A model generated the notes under the pieces. It was not told the origin of the DNA, searched no databases, and was given only the letters and a program-made list of their open reading frames with translations. A program made the translations under genes and the position numbers. A stretch of DNA of 64,000 bases from NCBI GenBank assembly GCA_020635275.1, contig JACKAA010000001.1, forward strand, positions 620,001 through 684,000, in the 5' to 3' direction. Source of the DNA: Ignavibacteriales bacterium (GTDB taxonomy: Bacteria; Bacteroidota; Ignavibacteria; Ignavibacteriales; Melioribacteraceae). Shown here piece by piece: positions 53,012-62,746 of this stretch; within the stretch, counting starts at the first letter, position 1; every line of letters begins with the position of its first letter.

Positions 53012-54616
53012 ATGAAACGTTATTTGGCATTTATTGGATTTGTTTTATTTAATTTTATTAATGGATGCAGCAAAAAACAACTGCCAAAAGATCCGCCAAA
53101 TATATTATTTATTATGTCAGATGATCATGCTTACCAAGCAATAAGTGCTTATGACGATAAATTAATTCAAACTCCAAATATTGATAGAATAGCTAATGAA
53201 GGAATGCTTTTTACAAATGCATGTGTTACAAATTCAATTTGTGCTCCTTCTCGTGCAACAATTTTAACAGGAAAACATACGCACCTAAATGGGAAAATTG
53301 ATAATCGAATGCCTTTCGATACTGCTCAAGTTACTTTTCCGCAATTATTTCAAAAAGCCGGTTATGAAACTGCAATGTACGGAAAACTACATTTTGGAAA
53401 TAATCCTAAAGGTGTAGATGACTTTATGATTCTGCCTGGACAAGGGAATTATATAAACCCAACTTTCATAACTCCAAAGGGTGATACAACTTTTACAGGT
53501 TACGTTACTGATTTAATAACTGATCTGACGATTGAATGGTTGGATAAAAAAAGGGATAAATCTAAACCTTTTATGATGATGTATTTACACAAGGCTCCTC
53601 ATCGCCCATGGTGGCCAAGGCCAGATAAATTTGAAGAGTTTTTAGATAAGGAATTTCCTGAACCTGAAACTTTATTTGATAATTATGAAAATAGAGGAAC
53701 TGCTGCTAAAACAGCGGAAATGAATTTATTAAAACATATGATGTACAGTCATGATTCCAAGGTGAAGCCTGAGACTGTTGATGAAATGGGAAATGTTGTT
53801 CCGGTTGTTGAAGAATTTCCTAATAGTTTTTACGGTCCATACGGAAGAGCAAATGATGAGCAAAAAGCTTTATACGAACCGTTATTAAAAAGAATAAATG
53901 ATGATTTTAAAAATAACTGGCCAAGCATGTCTGACAAAGAAAAAATGAAATGGAAATATCAAAGATACATGCAGGATTATCTTGCATGCATTTCTTCGGT
54001 TGATGATAATGTTGGCAGAGTTTTAAATTATTTAGATGAAAATGGATTAGCAGAAAATACAATAGTTGTTTACACTTCTGACCAAGGATTTTACTTGGGT
54101 GAACATGGTTGGTTTGATAAGAGGTTTATTTATAATGAATCTTTCAAAACTCCACTTTTAATTAGATGGCCAAATGTAATTGATAAAGGTACAACTAATG
54201 ATGAGATGGTTCAAAATCTTGATTTTGCTCAAACATTTCTAGAAGCCGCCGGAATTACTGCTCCAAACGATATGCAAGGTGAAAGTTTAATTCCTCTTTT
54301 ACTTGGCAATAATTCTGAATGGACACGCGATGCAGTATATTATCATTATTATGAATATCCTGCAGTGCATATGGTTAAAAGACATTACGGAATTGTAACA
54401 AAAGAGTTTAAGCTTGTCCACTTTTATTATGATGTTGATGAATGGGAATTATATGACAGAATGAATGACAAATTAGAAGTCAAAAATGTTTATGACGATC
54501 CTAAATATTCGGAAATTGTTAAAGAGCTAAAAAACAAATTAGCTGAACTTAGAATAAAATATAAAGATTCAGAGGAACTAGATAAAAAGTTTATTGATCT
54601 TACTGGGAAAAAGTAA
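53012..54616 (+). CDS. sulfatase, formylglycine-type (S1 family), lipoprotein
   Basis: A 534-residue protein. Lipobox FINGC gives Cys19. Cys77 in the CAPSRATILTGKH signature is the residue converted to formylglycine. Metal-binding FIMSDDHA (Asp37-Asp38) and later HGWFDKRFIYNESFKTPLLIRWP match the alkaline-phosphatase-like fold. It removes sulfate esters from a glycan. It is 45 bases after the rhamnosidase on the same strand, so both may act on a sulfated rhamnose polymer (inference). It needs a formylglycine-forming or anSME enzyme, not seen here. Confidence 0.95.
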   Translation: MKRYLAFIGFVLFNFINGCSKKQLPKDPPNILFIMSDDHAYQAISAYDDKLIQTPNIDRIANEGMLFTNACVTNSICAPSRATILTGKHTHLNGKIDNRMPFDTAQVTFPQLFQKAGYETAMYGKLHFGNNPKGVDDFMILPGQGNYINPTFITPKGDTTFTGYVTDLITDLTIEWLDKKRDKSKPFMMMYLHKAPHRPWWPRPDKFEEFLDKEFPEPETLFDNYENRGTAAKTAEMNLLKHMMYSHDSKVKPETVDEMGNVVPVVEEFPNSFYGPYGRANDEQKALYEPLLKRINDDFKNNWPSMSDKEKMKWKYQRYMQDYLACISSVDDNVGRVLNYLDENGLAENTIVVYTSDQGFYLGEHGWFDKRFIYNESFKTPLLIRWPNVIDKGTTNDEMVQNLDFAQTFLEAAGITAPNDMQGESLIPLLLGNNSEWTRDAVYYHYYEYPAVHMVKRHYGIVTKEFKLVHFYYDVDEWELYDRMNDKLEVKNVYDDPKYSEIVKELKNKLAELRIKYKDSEELDKKFIDLTGKK

Positions 54617-54639
54617 TTATTATAAAATATTACTACATC

Positions 54640-57315
54640 TTATTCTATTGCAAAATATTGTTCATCTACATTCCAGCCAGAAATGGATATTGCCAATTCC
54701 TTATCATTTTGCTCGGCTTTATGATCAATAAAAATTATTTTTTCTTCTCCGGGTAAAACAGAAATATAGTTATCACTATAAAATGATGGAAGAATTCTTT
54801 TTTTTGTTTTTCTATCAACAAGTGAAATACGATTAAAAAATGCAACTGTTTCATCTTTAGGATTAACCAACTTAACTTCTATTTTCCCAGTTTGTTCTTT
54901 TCTTACTTTTACTTCTAAATTGGACTTTGCCATTTGCTGCAAACCGGAATAATTTCCCGATGAATCCGGAAACCAATATAAATTATCATCAATAATATTT
55001 TGATTGCTGGATAATAAACGTAAAGATAAAAATCCTCCCTTTTCAGAATATAATTTATCTAATGTTCTTTTTATTGATTCAATTTTTTGAACAGAAGTTG
55101 GAGTAACTTCAATAAACCATTGGAATATTAGTGAATCTTTCCCAGTAAAATCTATCGCTTTTGCCTGAATCATTAAATCATGTTGAGAATTAAAAGTATG
55201 GTTTGCTACCGTAAGCATTCCATCTACTGGATTGTACATGGCATGAATTGATTTATTTGCATTATTAAGTCCATACAAGCCTCCATTCGGATCTAAATAA
55301 TAATCATACATTTGACCCCTTAATGCTGTCCAAGGATTTTGAGTTTTCCAAATTATAACTCCCGTGTACCAATCCCACATATGTGAAATGTGACCTTCCA
55401 TTAATCCTCTATACTGATTATAATTTACAAGTTGAGCTTTACTTGCAAAATCGTTTAAGTCAGTTGGTGTTCCATAACGCTCTATAAAATTTCCATACCA
55501 GCTTGTTTTATGGTATCGCCAAACCGAATCTATGTCTCTCCAAGAAGTTCCGGGTAAAACTAAATTCTCTTCTGGAATAAATCTTTCTAATGATTGATAA
55601 TCTCCAATACCTATTGAACCAATTTCCGAATTGAACGGAAAAGTTCTTTTTTCCCAAAATGTATTTATATTTTGAATATGATATGGACCATCACCATTTC
55701 CGCCAATAGAATTGTGAGACATGCTGTCAGCATTAGAATATTCGAAGAAATAGCGAGTGCTATCCAAAGCTGGAAGCAAAGAATCAACCATTACAGTTAA
55801 AATATCTTGAGGAGGCGGAATTTCATTTCCTCCACAGTAAAATGCTAATGATGGATGGTTCCGAATCATACTTACCTGATCAGCAACAGATTTGAGAAAC
55901 AATTTGTGATCATCAGGATATTTTCTTCTGGTCCACTGATCCTCCTTTTTCTTTGGATCTAACCATTTACCGTTGCAATCACCCGACATCCAAAAATCCT
56001 GCATAACTAAAATTCCATATTTATCGCATGCATTATAAAACTCAGGTCTTTCTGTAATTGCACCTCCCCAAATTCTAATTAGATTAAGATTCATATCTCG
56101 GTGGAATCTTACTTCTGCATTATACCTTTCTGGTGAAAACCTTAACATTGCGTCAGAGATTATCCAGTTCCCTCCTTTAATAAAAATTTTCTGACCGTTC
56201 ACCAAAATTTCACGGCTGCGGGTTCGTTCATTCCACTTAGTCTGTATTTCTCTAATACCTGTAGTAATTTCAACTTCATCCATCAAAATATTTAAGTTGC
56301 TGATAAATTTAAAATTTACCTTATATAATGTTTGTTCACCATAACCATTCGGCCACCAAAGTTTTGGATCAGTTAAAGTAAAATCTGATAGATGAATTTT
56401 TTGAGATGAATTTGGGAGTAATTGAACTTCTTTTTTAATTTCAGCATTATCAATACTTAAATATAAATTTCCGCTGATTGAATTTGGAGTTGGATTATTA
56501 ATAGTAATACTAGATTTGATTATTGCAGGCTTTTGAGTTTTTTCCGGGAATCTTTTACCCGGAACCAAGGTTATTACATGCGGTTTTACCAATTTAATGG
56601 AATTTGTTTTTTCAATTGTCACCTTATCCCAAATTCCAGTATTCCTATCGCGTACTGGTTGAATCCAATCCCATCCGGCAACATATTGATTTGTAATATT
56701 ACGTCCTATTGTTCCATCACCACCTTGTCCACCATTAGGATTTCCAACCGGATCTGGCGGATATACAATAACAGCCAAACGGTTATTTCCATCATCTGAA
56801 AGAAATGATGTAATGTTATAAGTCTGTCTCAGAAACATTCCATAGTGAGTAGATTCGTTTAGTTTCTGCCCATTTAGAAAAATATCACATCCGTAATTAA
56901 CACCACGAAAATTTAACCATACTTGTTCGTTACCAACCGAAACTTTCTCATTAAATTCTTTTACAAACCAGTAAGTGTAATGGTCACGCCCAGTATAATA
57001 TATATCCTGAATTTTTTTATTGTTCATTCCATAAAAAGGATCTGGAATTAATTTATTTTCAAGTAAAGAAGTTAAAACTGTTCCCGGAACTTTTGCCTGC
57101 ATCCAGTCTTTTAATTGGTAAGATGTTTTTGATAATTCTTCACCAGTTATTTTTACCTCTTGAATATTTTTACACACCCAACCTGAATTTAGTTCATACT
57201 GAATTTTAGAAGAACTTTGTTCAGCTCCATTGAATGATAAAAGTTGAGATAAAAGTAAAAAGTGTAAAACTAAAATATAGGTAAGAAATTTCGGTTTGAT
57301 TATAATTTGATGCAT
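54640..57315 (-). CDS. GH2 beta-mannosidase-like enzyme
   Basis: An 891-residue secreted protein (signal about 1-30). Domain order is GH2: jelly-roll with LNFRGVNYGCDIFLNGQKLN, an Ig-like domain, and a TIM barrel with IKGGNWIISDAM and NLIRIWGGAITERPEFYNACDKYG. The acid/base is Glu498 in CGGNEIPPP and the nucleophile Glu564 in FNSEIGSIG. Similar enzymes are beta-mannosidases and exo-beta-glucosaminidases; this one is close to the mannosidase side. It converges on the sulfatase, 23 bases apart. Confidence 0.9.
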   Translation of the reverse strand: MHQIIIKPKFLTYILVLHFLLLSQLLSFNGAEQSSSKIQYELNSGWVCKNIQEVKITGEELSKTSYQLKDWMQAKVPGTVLTSLLENKLIPDPFYGMNNKKIQDIYYTGRDHYTYWFVKEFNEKVSVGNEQVWLNFRGVNYGCDIFLNGQKLNESTHYGMFLRQTYNITSFLSDDGNNRLAVIVYPPDPVGNPNGGQGGDGTIGRNITNQYVAGWDWIQPVRDRNTGIWDKVTIEKTNSIKLVKPHVITLVPGKRFPEKTQKPAIIKSSITINNPTPNSISGNLYLSIDNAEIKKEVQLLPNSSQKIHLSDFTLTDPKLWWPNGYGEQTLYKVNFKFISNLNILMDEVEITTGIREIQTKWNERTRSREILVNGQKIFIKGGNWIISDAMLRFSPERYNAEVRFHRDMNLNLIRIWGGAITERPEFYNACDKYGILVMQDFWMSGDCNGKWLDPKKKEDQWTRRKYPDDHKLFLKSVADQVSMIRNHPSLAFYCGGNEIPPPQDILTVMVDSLLPALDSTRYFFEYSNADSMSHNSIGGNGDGPYHIQNINTFWEKRTFPFNSEIGSIGIGDYQSLERFIPEENLVLPGTSWRDIDSVWRYHKTSWYGNFIERYGTPTDLNDFASKAQLVNYNQYRGLMEGHISHMWDWYTGVIIWKTQNPWTALRGQMYDYYLDPNGGLYGLNNANKSIHAMYNPVDGMLTVANHTFNSQHDLMIQAKAIDFTGKDSLIFQWFIEVTPTSVQKIESIKRTLDKLYSEKGGFLSLRLLSSNQNIIDDNLYWFPDSSGNYSGLQQMAKSNLEVKVRKEQTGKIEVKLVNPKDETVAFFNRISLVDRKTKKRILPSFYSDNYISVLPGEEKIIFIDHKAEQNDKELAISISGWNVDEQYFAIE

Positions 57316-57443
57316 TCCTTAAACAAGCCTTAAATTGTGAGTGAATTAAGGTGCTGTAATTGAATTTAAAAATAAGAATAAAAATGAATTAAAATTGCGG
57401 TTTTACTTTAAAAGAATGGGGTGAGTTTTAAATATTTGAAAAA

Positions 57444-59519
57444 TTAATTTTTGTTGAACTTCACAAACTTTTCTCCATCCCAATATTCCATTTGTTCATA
57501 TAGAATTTTTATATATTCTTCAGTGTTAGTTAATGGTAGTTCAAGAATTCCCTTTGAAACAAGGATATCCCTCTTTATAGCAAACTCATCATTTACAAAT
57601 AAATTAAATGGGAAAAATTTGTTATTAAATCTAATATTCACCTGAACACCATTATATTTTTGTACGCCTTGTTTTGCTATGCTTGTTGAAAGCCTTGAAT
57701 TTGGCACATCTATTAACACATTTCTTGGCTGAATATAATTTGGGAAATAATACTTAAAGTAGTCCGGTTTTGGTAAAATTATATAACTATTAAATTCAGC
57801 AACCTTCATGTTCTCAAAGGTATAATTTGGAACTTTTGGAGACTGACCATATAATTTATCAATATCAATTGAAAACAATACCGCGCTTTTTAATGCATTA
57901 TTAATTGAAGTACATATTACTTCATCTTTCCCATTCTCATCAAAGTCTGTGATTTCACCATAAATTATACCGCCACTATGCCAAAACACATCACCTATTC
58001 TTTTACCTGTATTTATATTTAATTTAAATATTGCTGTAGGGTAAAGAGGGGCATGTTGAGAAAAACAAATTATTGAATTGGGATTATTCTTATAATCAAC
58101 TCCTATTATTCTAACATCTCCATAGTTATTATCAAATCCTTCTCTATCAGTTCTTAATCCTTCATATTTAAATTTAAAACTCCAGATTTTTTCTTTTTTA
58201 TTGGTATAAAGAGTTAAATAGTGTGATAAATTATCAATAAGCAGTATTTCATTTAATCCATCATTGTTATAGTCAAGTATTTCATAATCCATTCTTAATA
58301 TTTCTTCATCGTAATCATCTAAATTCTTATTGGTCTTTTGATCCCATAATACTTTTCCATATTTGTTTTTAATTATATAGCTGTTGGACGAAAATATTAC
58401 ATTATAAGGATTATCATCTTGAGTGATATAATAAAAACCAAATAAAACACTTATTAGTAAAACTAATAGTGTCATTGACACCTTATTTCTTAATACTTTT
58501 TTGCTACCCCATAATATTATATTTTGTTTTTCTAGATTAAGAATATCTCGTCGAGCAATAAAATCATTAATATTTATAATTGGTATAATATCAAGATTTC
58601 TCTGCGGATATTTCTTTTTTAATTCATTTAATTTATCCTCAGCAAACTTGAAATCATTTTGCGGCACAATAAATATTTCAGTTTCCGAAAAAAATGCTAT
58701 TTCTGTTTTAGTTTCTACAATATCTTTTCCTACAGCTTCTACTTTTCCATCTTCTAATATTGATCCTGTAGCTGATATATTTTTACAAAAACTTACATTT
58801 TCTCTTAAGTCATAATACCTGAATAGTTCTTGAATAAATCCAACTGTTAAAGCAACTCCAAGACTGTTGCCCTCATATATTCCTAAGTTATTTGAAAATT
58901 TTATTGTTACTTCTAAGTTTGTTTTGTTCTTTTTATATCGGCTTTTCAAAAAATTTACAGCATAGTTCCAAGAAATTTGAATTTGCTTTTCAAGTCTTTC
59001 TTCTAACTGCGGCAAACTTGGAATTAAATTAAATTGTGTTTTATTGTTTTTCCTATTTGTATAAATCGATATGTCTAAATGCTCTAATATGCCATAATTA
59101 TCAGTTAATAATGGTGTCCGTTCAAGAACCGGAAAACTTAGTCGGCCAAATTCAATTGAGTTTATTTTGCCGTTAAGAGTTTGTTCTAATAAATCAACTT
59201 CATTATGAAGTCTGACTAAATTGTTTAGAATTATATTGCTTAACCCGTTCGATTCAGCGTAAGTTTTTATTTTTTTAGTTACTTCTATTACTCTTTTAGT
59301 TTTTTCAGGTTCAACGCCATAAGAATAATAATTATTTAATAACTGAGTGAATTCAGGTAAAACTTCTAAGACATATGCTTCTTTTATTGTCTCAGATGGT
59401 TGCGAAAGGAGTTCTTCAAGAAAATCAATTAATTCATAAATTAATCTTCTAACAGATTTTTCCTGAGATGCTATTTTTAAATATTCATTACGTCTTTCTT
59501 CAAAATAGAAAGAATCCAT
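57444..59519 (-). CDS. membrane protein with cytosolic Lon-type protease domain and FG-GAP-like repeats
   Basis: A 691-residue protein without a signal peptide. Residues 1-130 are helical. About 140-330 resembles the Lon (S16) proteolytic domain: Ser219 in EGNSLGVALTVGF and Lys265 in GKVEAVGKDIVETK are in the order and near the spacing (46 versus about 43) of the Lon Ser-Lys dyad. A single helix at 347-365 crosses the membrane. About 370-690 has FG-GAP/VCBS-like loops DYNNDGLNEILLID and DFDENGKDEVICT. No AAA+ domain is present. The architecture is unusual. Confidence 0.75.
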   Translation of the reverse strand: MDSFYFEERRNEYLKIASQEKSVRRLIYELIDFLEELLSQPSETIKEAYVLEVLPEFTQLLNNYYSYGVEPEKTKRVIEVTKKIKTYAESNGLSNIILNNLVRLHNEVDLLEQTLNGKINSIEFGRLSFPVLERTPLLTDNYGILEHLDISIYTNRKNNKTQFNLIPSLPQLEERLEKQIQISWNYAVNFLKSRYKKNKTNLEVTIKFSNNLGIYEGNSLGVALTVGFIQELFRYYDLRENVSFCKNISATGSILEDGKVEAVGKDIVETKTEIAFFSETEIFIVPQNDFKFAEDKLNELKKKYPQRNLDIIPIININDFIARRDILNLEKQNIILWGSKKVLRNKVSMTLLVLLISVLFGFYYITQDDNPYNVIFSSNSYIIKNKYGKVLWDQKTNKNLDDYDEEILRMDYEILDYNNDGLNEILLIDNLSHYLTLYTNKKEKIWSFKFKYEGLRTDREGFDNNYGDVRIIGVDYKNNPNSIICFSQHAPLYPTAIFKLNINTGKRIGDVFWHSGGIIYGEITDFDENGKDEVICTSINNALKSAVLFSIDIDKLYGQSPKVPNYTFENMKVAEFNSYIILPKPDYFKYYFPNYIQPRNVLIDVPNSRLSTSIAKQGVQKYNGVQVNIRFNNKFFPFNLFVNDEFAIKRDILVSKGILELPLTNTEEYIKILYEQMEYWDGEKFVKFNKN

Positions 59520-59632
59520 ATATTCAATAGCTCTAATAAAAAAGTTCTTTAAAATAATTCTTTATTCGATAAATTATTACTTAAAAGTTGTAATAACTTA
59601 AAATAAGTTAAGATGTAATTTCAACAAAATCA

Positions 59633-60076
59633 TTATTTTAAATCACTTAGTAAAAGCTCGTTTTCGTAATCTTTAATGCTTTTAAGAAATTTGCAAAACA
59701 CTTTAATCTTTTCAATTGGATGATTTTCTAACAACTGATGTAATTTGCTGCAGCATTCTTTATCACCGATTTCATAAATACTCCATATTGCCAAATTACA
59801 AATTTCTTCATCAGATGAATTTTTAAATATTGTTAATAAATCCGGGGCGACTTCGGCTATCTTATACTTTCCGGCAAAATATAAATAGCTTTTTGCAATT
59901 CCTTTAATATCTGAATTTAAACCCAAACGATAATTCTCCAAAGCTTTTCCTTCAAGATGAACTTCTTTGTTAACTTTTGATTGCAGTACAAAATTCGTCG
60001 ATAAGACAAAAAATAGGATTAAAAGTGGGAAAAATAATTTTGGGGACTTCTGACTTAATGATGATGAAGTAGCCAT
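59633..60076 (-). CDS. small membrane-anchored HEAT-like protein
   Basis: A 147-residue protein with one hydrophobic helix (about 14-32) and then HEAT-like pairs (VAPDLLTIFKNSSDEEICNLAIWSIYEIGD, then CCSKLHQLLENHP). It lies 113 bases upstream of the Lon-type gene on the same strand. A HEAT scaffold next to a regulatory protease suggests, but does not prove, a joint role. Confidence 0.75.
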   Translation of the reverse strand: MATSSSLSQKSPKLFFPLLILFFVLSTNFVLQSKVNKEVHLEGKALENYRLGLNSDIKGIAKSYLYFAGKYKIAEVAPDLLTIFKNSSDEEICNLAIWSIYEIGDKECCSKLHQLLENHPIEKIKVFCKFLKSIKDYENELLLSDLK

Positions 60077-60199
60077 TTTTTTTACCTCTTAATTTTTGGC
60101 ACTCAATCCATTAGACGAATATTAAATTAAAAGGTTGTTTACAAAAACAATGGTTACAAAAATATGCACTAAAATATTTTACCTTGTTAAAAATAAAAT

Positions 60200-60218
60200 G
60201 CCCACAAATAATGTGGGC
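60200..60218 (-). terminator. intrinsic terminator of the FG-GAP lipoprotein gene
   Basis: Minus strand GCCCACA-ttatt-TGTGGGC, followed by ATTTTATTTTT. It lies 30 bases after the stop of the gene at 60249-61373. Confidence 0.8.
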
Positions 60219-60248
60219 TTTAAGTGCTGAAATAGTTTTTATTAGCTC

Positions 60249-61373
60249 TTACTGACAAATTAATTCTTCTAAAAAACCAATTGTTTGATTTTCAACAGCA
60301 ATTGAATTATAAGAAGCATCATAAACTTTAAGTCCCGTATCTGTAGCTAATAAAATACTTGAATTAAGGACATTTAAGCCATTTAATTGAACGTTTTCAA
60401 TGTCGATAACTTTCCCGGTGTAATTTAAATTAACTCCATTATAATTAAGTAAATGTACTCCATCATTGCTCGTACCAATAAAAATATTATTATTTACATC
60501 TACATCTAACGCCCAAGTATATTGGCTGCCTTCTAAAGTAAAAGATTCATATGAACTACCATCCCAAATATGAATTTTTTCATTTTGTCCGCCGGCAATA
60601 ATTTCACTTTGGCCATCATTATCTAAATCTAAAACTTTGGCAATATTTAACCCATCACCTTCAAGTGTCAAAAATTCTTCTTCCATAGTTATAATGTTTT
60701 CATCATAACTAAACTTTTTGCAAGTTCCATCCGTAAATGCTACGATTATACCATTTGCATTATTATTATAAATTTCACCTTCCCATGGAAAAACAGATTC
60801 TATATTATGAGTAAATTTTAAAATGGCTGAGGGTGTTGATAAATCTTCCAACTCATATACTTCTATTTTATCTCTTCTTACTAACACAATCTCATCATCA
60901 TCAGGATTATTGTCCATATTGCCTATTTTCATATCCCATATTGCATCATAGTAAGTATTAAAATATCCAATTGGAGTTCTTGCCGGTTCTGAATCTCCTT
61001 TTTGAAAAATTGAGAAATTGTATTCTTCATACTTATCTTTTCCTCTACCACCTTTTAATCTTTCAACAAGAATTAATTCTTTAAAGCCATCGTTATTAAT
61101 ATCTGATAAACCAACCTTTGGCAACAATGCCGCTGATTTGTAAGACCAAATTATTGTAAATGTTTGTGTTTCCCATAAATAAATAGTTCCATCAACAACT
61201 CCGGCTACATATTTTTGATTAACATCTAAATCCGGAAAAACTAATTCCGGTTCAGGATCAGGATTTACTGGTTTTTTGTTGAGTTCAGACAATTTATTTT
61301 GAACTTCAGTAATATTCTCAGAACATGAGAAAAGAAAGAAAGATATTAAAATCATGTAAATTAATTTTTTCAT
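60249..61373 (-). CDS. lipoprotein with FG-GAP/VCBS propeller
   Basis: A 374-residue protein. Lipobox FLFSC gives Cys17. After a Pro-rich linker, it is a beta-propeller with calcium-loop repeats DINNDGFKELILVE, MDNNPDDDEIVLV and DLDNDGQSEIIAGG. Its first 35 residues closely match those of the upstream gene. The fold is that of surface or adhesion-type proteins; ligand unknown. Confidence 0.82.
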   Translation of the reverse strand: MKKLIYMILISFFLFSCSENITEVQNKLSELNKKPVNPDPEPELVFPDLDVNQKYVAGVVDGTIYLWETQTFTIIWSYKSAALLPKVGLSDINNDGFKELILVERLKGGRGKDKYEEYNFSIFQKGDSEPARTPIGYFNTYYDAIWDMKIGNMDNNPDDDEIVLVRRDKIEVYELEDLSTPSAILKFTHNIESVFPWEGEIYNNNANGIIVAFTDGTCKKFSYDENIITMEEEFLTLEGDGLNIAKVLDLDNDGQSEIIAGGQNEKIHIWDGSSYESFTLEGSQYTWALDVDVNNNIFIGTSNDGVHLLNYNGVNLNYTGKVIDIENVQLNGLNVLNSSILLATDTGLKVYDASYNSIAVENQTIGFLEELICQ

Positions 61374-61414
61374 TTTACACCCCTAGCTAATTTTATTAAT
61401 ATTCTTTTCATTAA

Positions 61415-62401
61415 TTACGGAATAACTTCTCCTTCTGGAAGAGAAACAGTTATACTTGGTGGCTCTGTTGGCCAATTCCCCACTTTATTTAATGCCGGAT
61501 TATACACAGCCATTATATTTCCATCACCATTATGATATTGTATTGAAGTCACAGACATCGTCCATAATCCGAAATCTTTTCTCGAAAAAGCATTTTTTAC
61601 GGTTGCCCAACCATTTTCATCTGAGGATTCAAATAGTGCCTGTCCAATGCCTCCAGTATAATTATCATTATATACAATTTCTGCATTAGCACCTTGAAGC
61701 GGATTATTATATCTATCAAATACTTGAACTCTGTATTCTAAGAAATAACTTCTTTTATCTTGGGTAACATCAACAAACTGTATGTCATTTATATAAAACC
61801 AATTTTCTGGTAAAATTTTATTATCTAACCAAATTTTTATTGGAATATATTTTCCACCACCTTCAGTTGTAACCCAAATTCTTAAAATATAATGGTCCGC
61901 TTTAATATTGTCAGGAAGTGGATTTGTAGTAGCTAATTGATCTGTTAATATTAGCTCTCCTTTATAGGTAAGATCTTGTCCAATTGGAGTTAAATTGCCA
62001 GCCCAGCTAAAGGTTTTGGTCACATTATCTTCTTCGATATTAAAATCAAAATCATCAATTAATACAGCTCCAAATTCACGGCTATAATCAGCTAAATTAT
62101 TAACATCTGCATCATAAATTATATCAATATAAAAATTTATTATTGGATCATTTGGACTATTAACATTATATGTAATTTCCAAATGGTTATCTGTAGATAA
62201 TGTAAATAAGTAGTTTTCATTAAGAGGAACGTTTTCAGAAACTAACGGGATTCCATCAATTGAAAAAGATACTTTGGGTTCTGTAAAAACTTTTGGAGGT
62301 TTTTTTGAAAGTTCAGAAACTTCATCTTGAACTTCAGTAATATTATCATTGCAGGAAAGGAATATTACGGAACTAAGTAAAAGTATGGTTAATTTTTTCA
62401 T
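61415..62401 (-). CDS. lipoprotein with beta-sandwich domains
   Basis: A 328-residue protein, lipobox VIFLSC with Cys17. Residues 18-35 (NDNITEVQDEVSELSKKP) closely match the next gene's SENITEVQNKLSELNKKP. Then two beta-sandwich parts follow; the second (YRVQVFDRYNNPLQGANAEIVYNDNYTGG) looks like an Ig/Invasin-like or CarboxypepD_reg-type domain. It is 41 bases before the FG-GAP lipoprotein gene and likely co-transcribed. Confidence 0.8.
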   Translation of the reverse strand: MKKLTILLLSSVIFLSCNDNITEVQDEVSELSKKPPKVFTEPKVSFSIDGIPLVSENVPLNENYLFTLSTDNHLEITYNVNSPNDPIINFYIDIIYDADVNNLADYSREFGAVLIDDFDFNIEEDNVTKTFSWAGNLTPIGQDLTYKGELILTDQLATTNPLPDNIKADHYILRIWVTTEGGGKYIPIKIWLDNKILPENWFYINDIQFVDVTQDKRSYFLEYRVQVFDRYNNPLQGANAEIVYNDNYTGGIGQALFESSDENGWATVKNAFSRKDFGLWTMSVTSIQYHNGDGNIMAVYNPALNKVGNWPTEPPSITVSLPEGEVIP

Positions 62402-62746
62402 GATACGCCTCTTTATATTTAATTAGCAAACTTGCTTATTTTTATAATAGAGTATAAGAACCGGTGTGTTTAAAAGATAGAATAGTCCAAAAATAACTGT
62501 TTTTTAAAAAAAAATTATATAAAATTGAAAAAATCTAATTGATAATGATTTTTGGATTAAATATGTCAAATATATTGATTGTTTAAAAAATCCTAAAAAG
62601 TCTGTTCACTTTTTCAAAATCATAACATTTTGGACTATAATAAATATTGACTTATTTGATTCTGATTAAATTATTTAAAGAAAATAGTTTAATAATTAAG
62701 TGAGTGCAAAAGTCAATTTTTATAAAAGTATATTTTTGGTATAAAA
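62402..62746. other. 345-base divergent gap
   Basis: AT-rich promoter region between the lipoprotein gene (minus) and the PKD/PD40 gene (plus). No ORF, palindrome or RNA-like structure is obvious. Confidence 0.5.
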
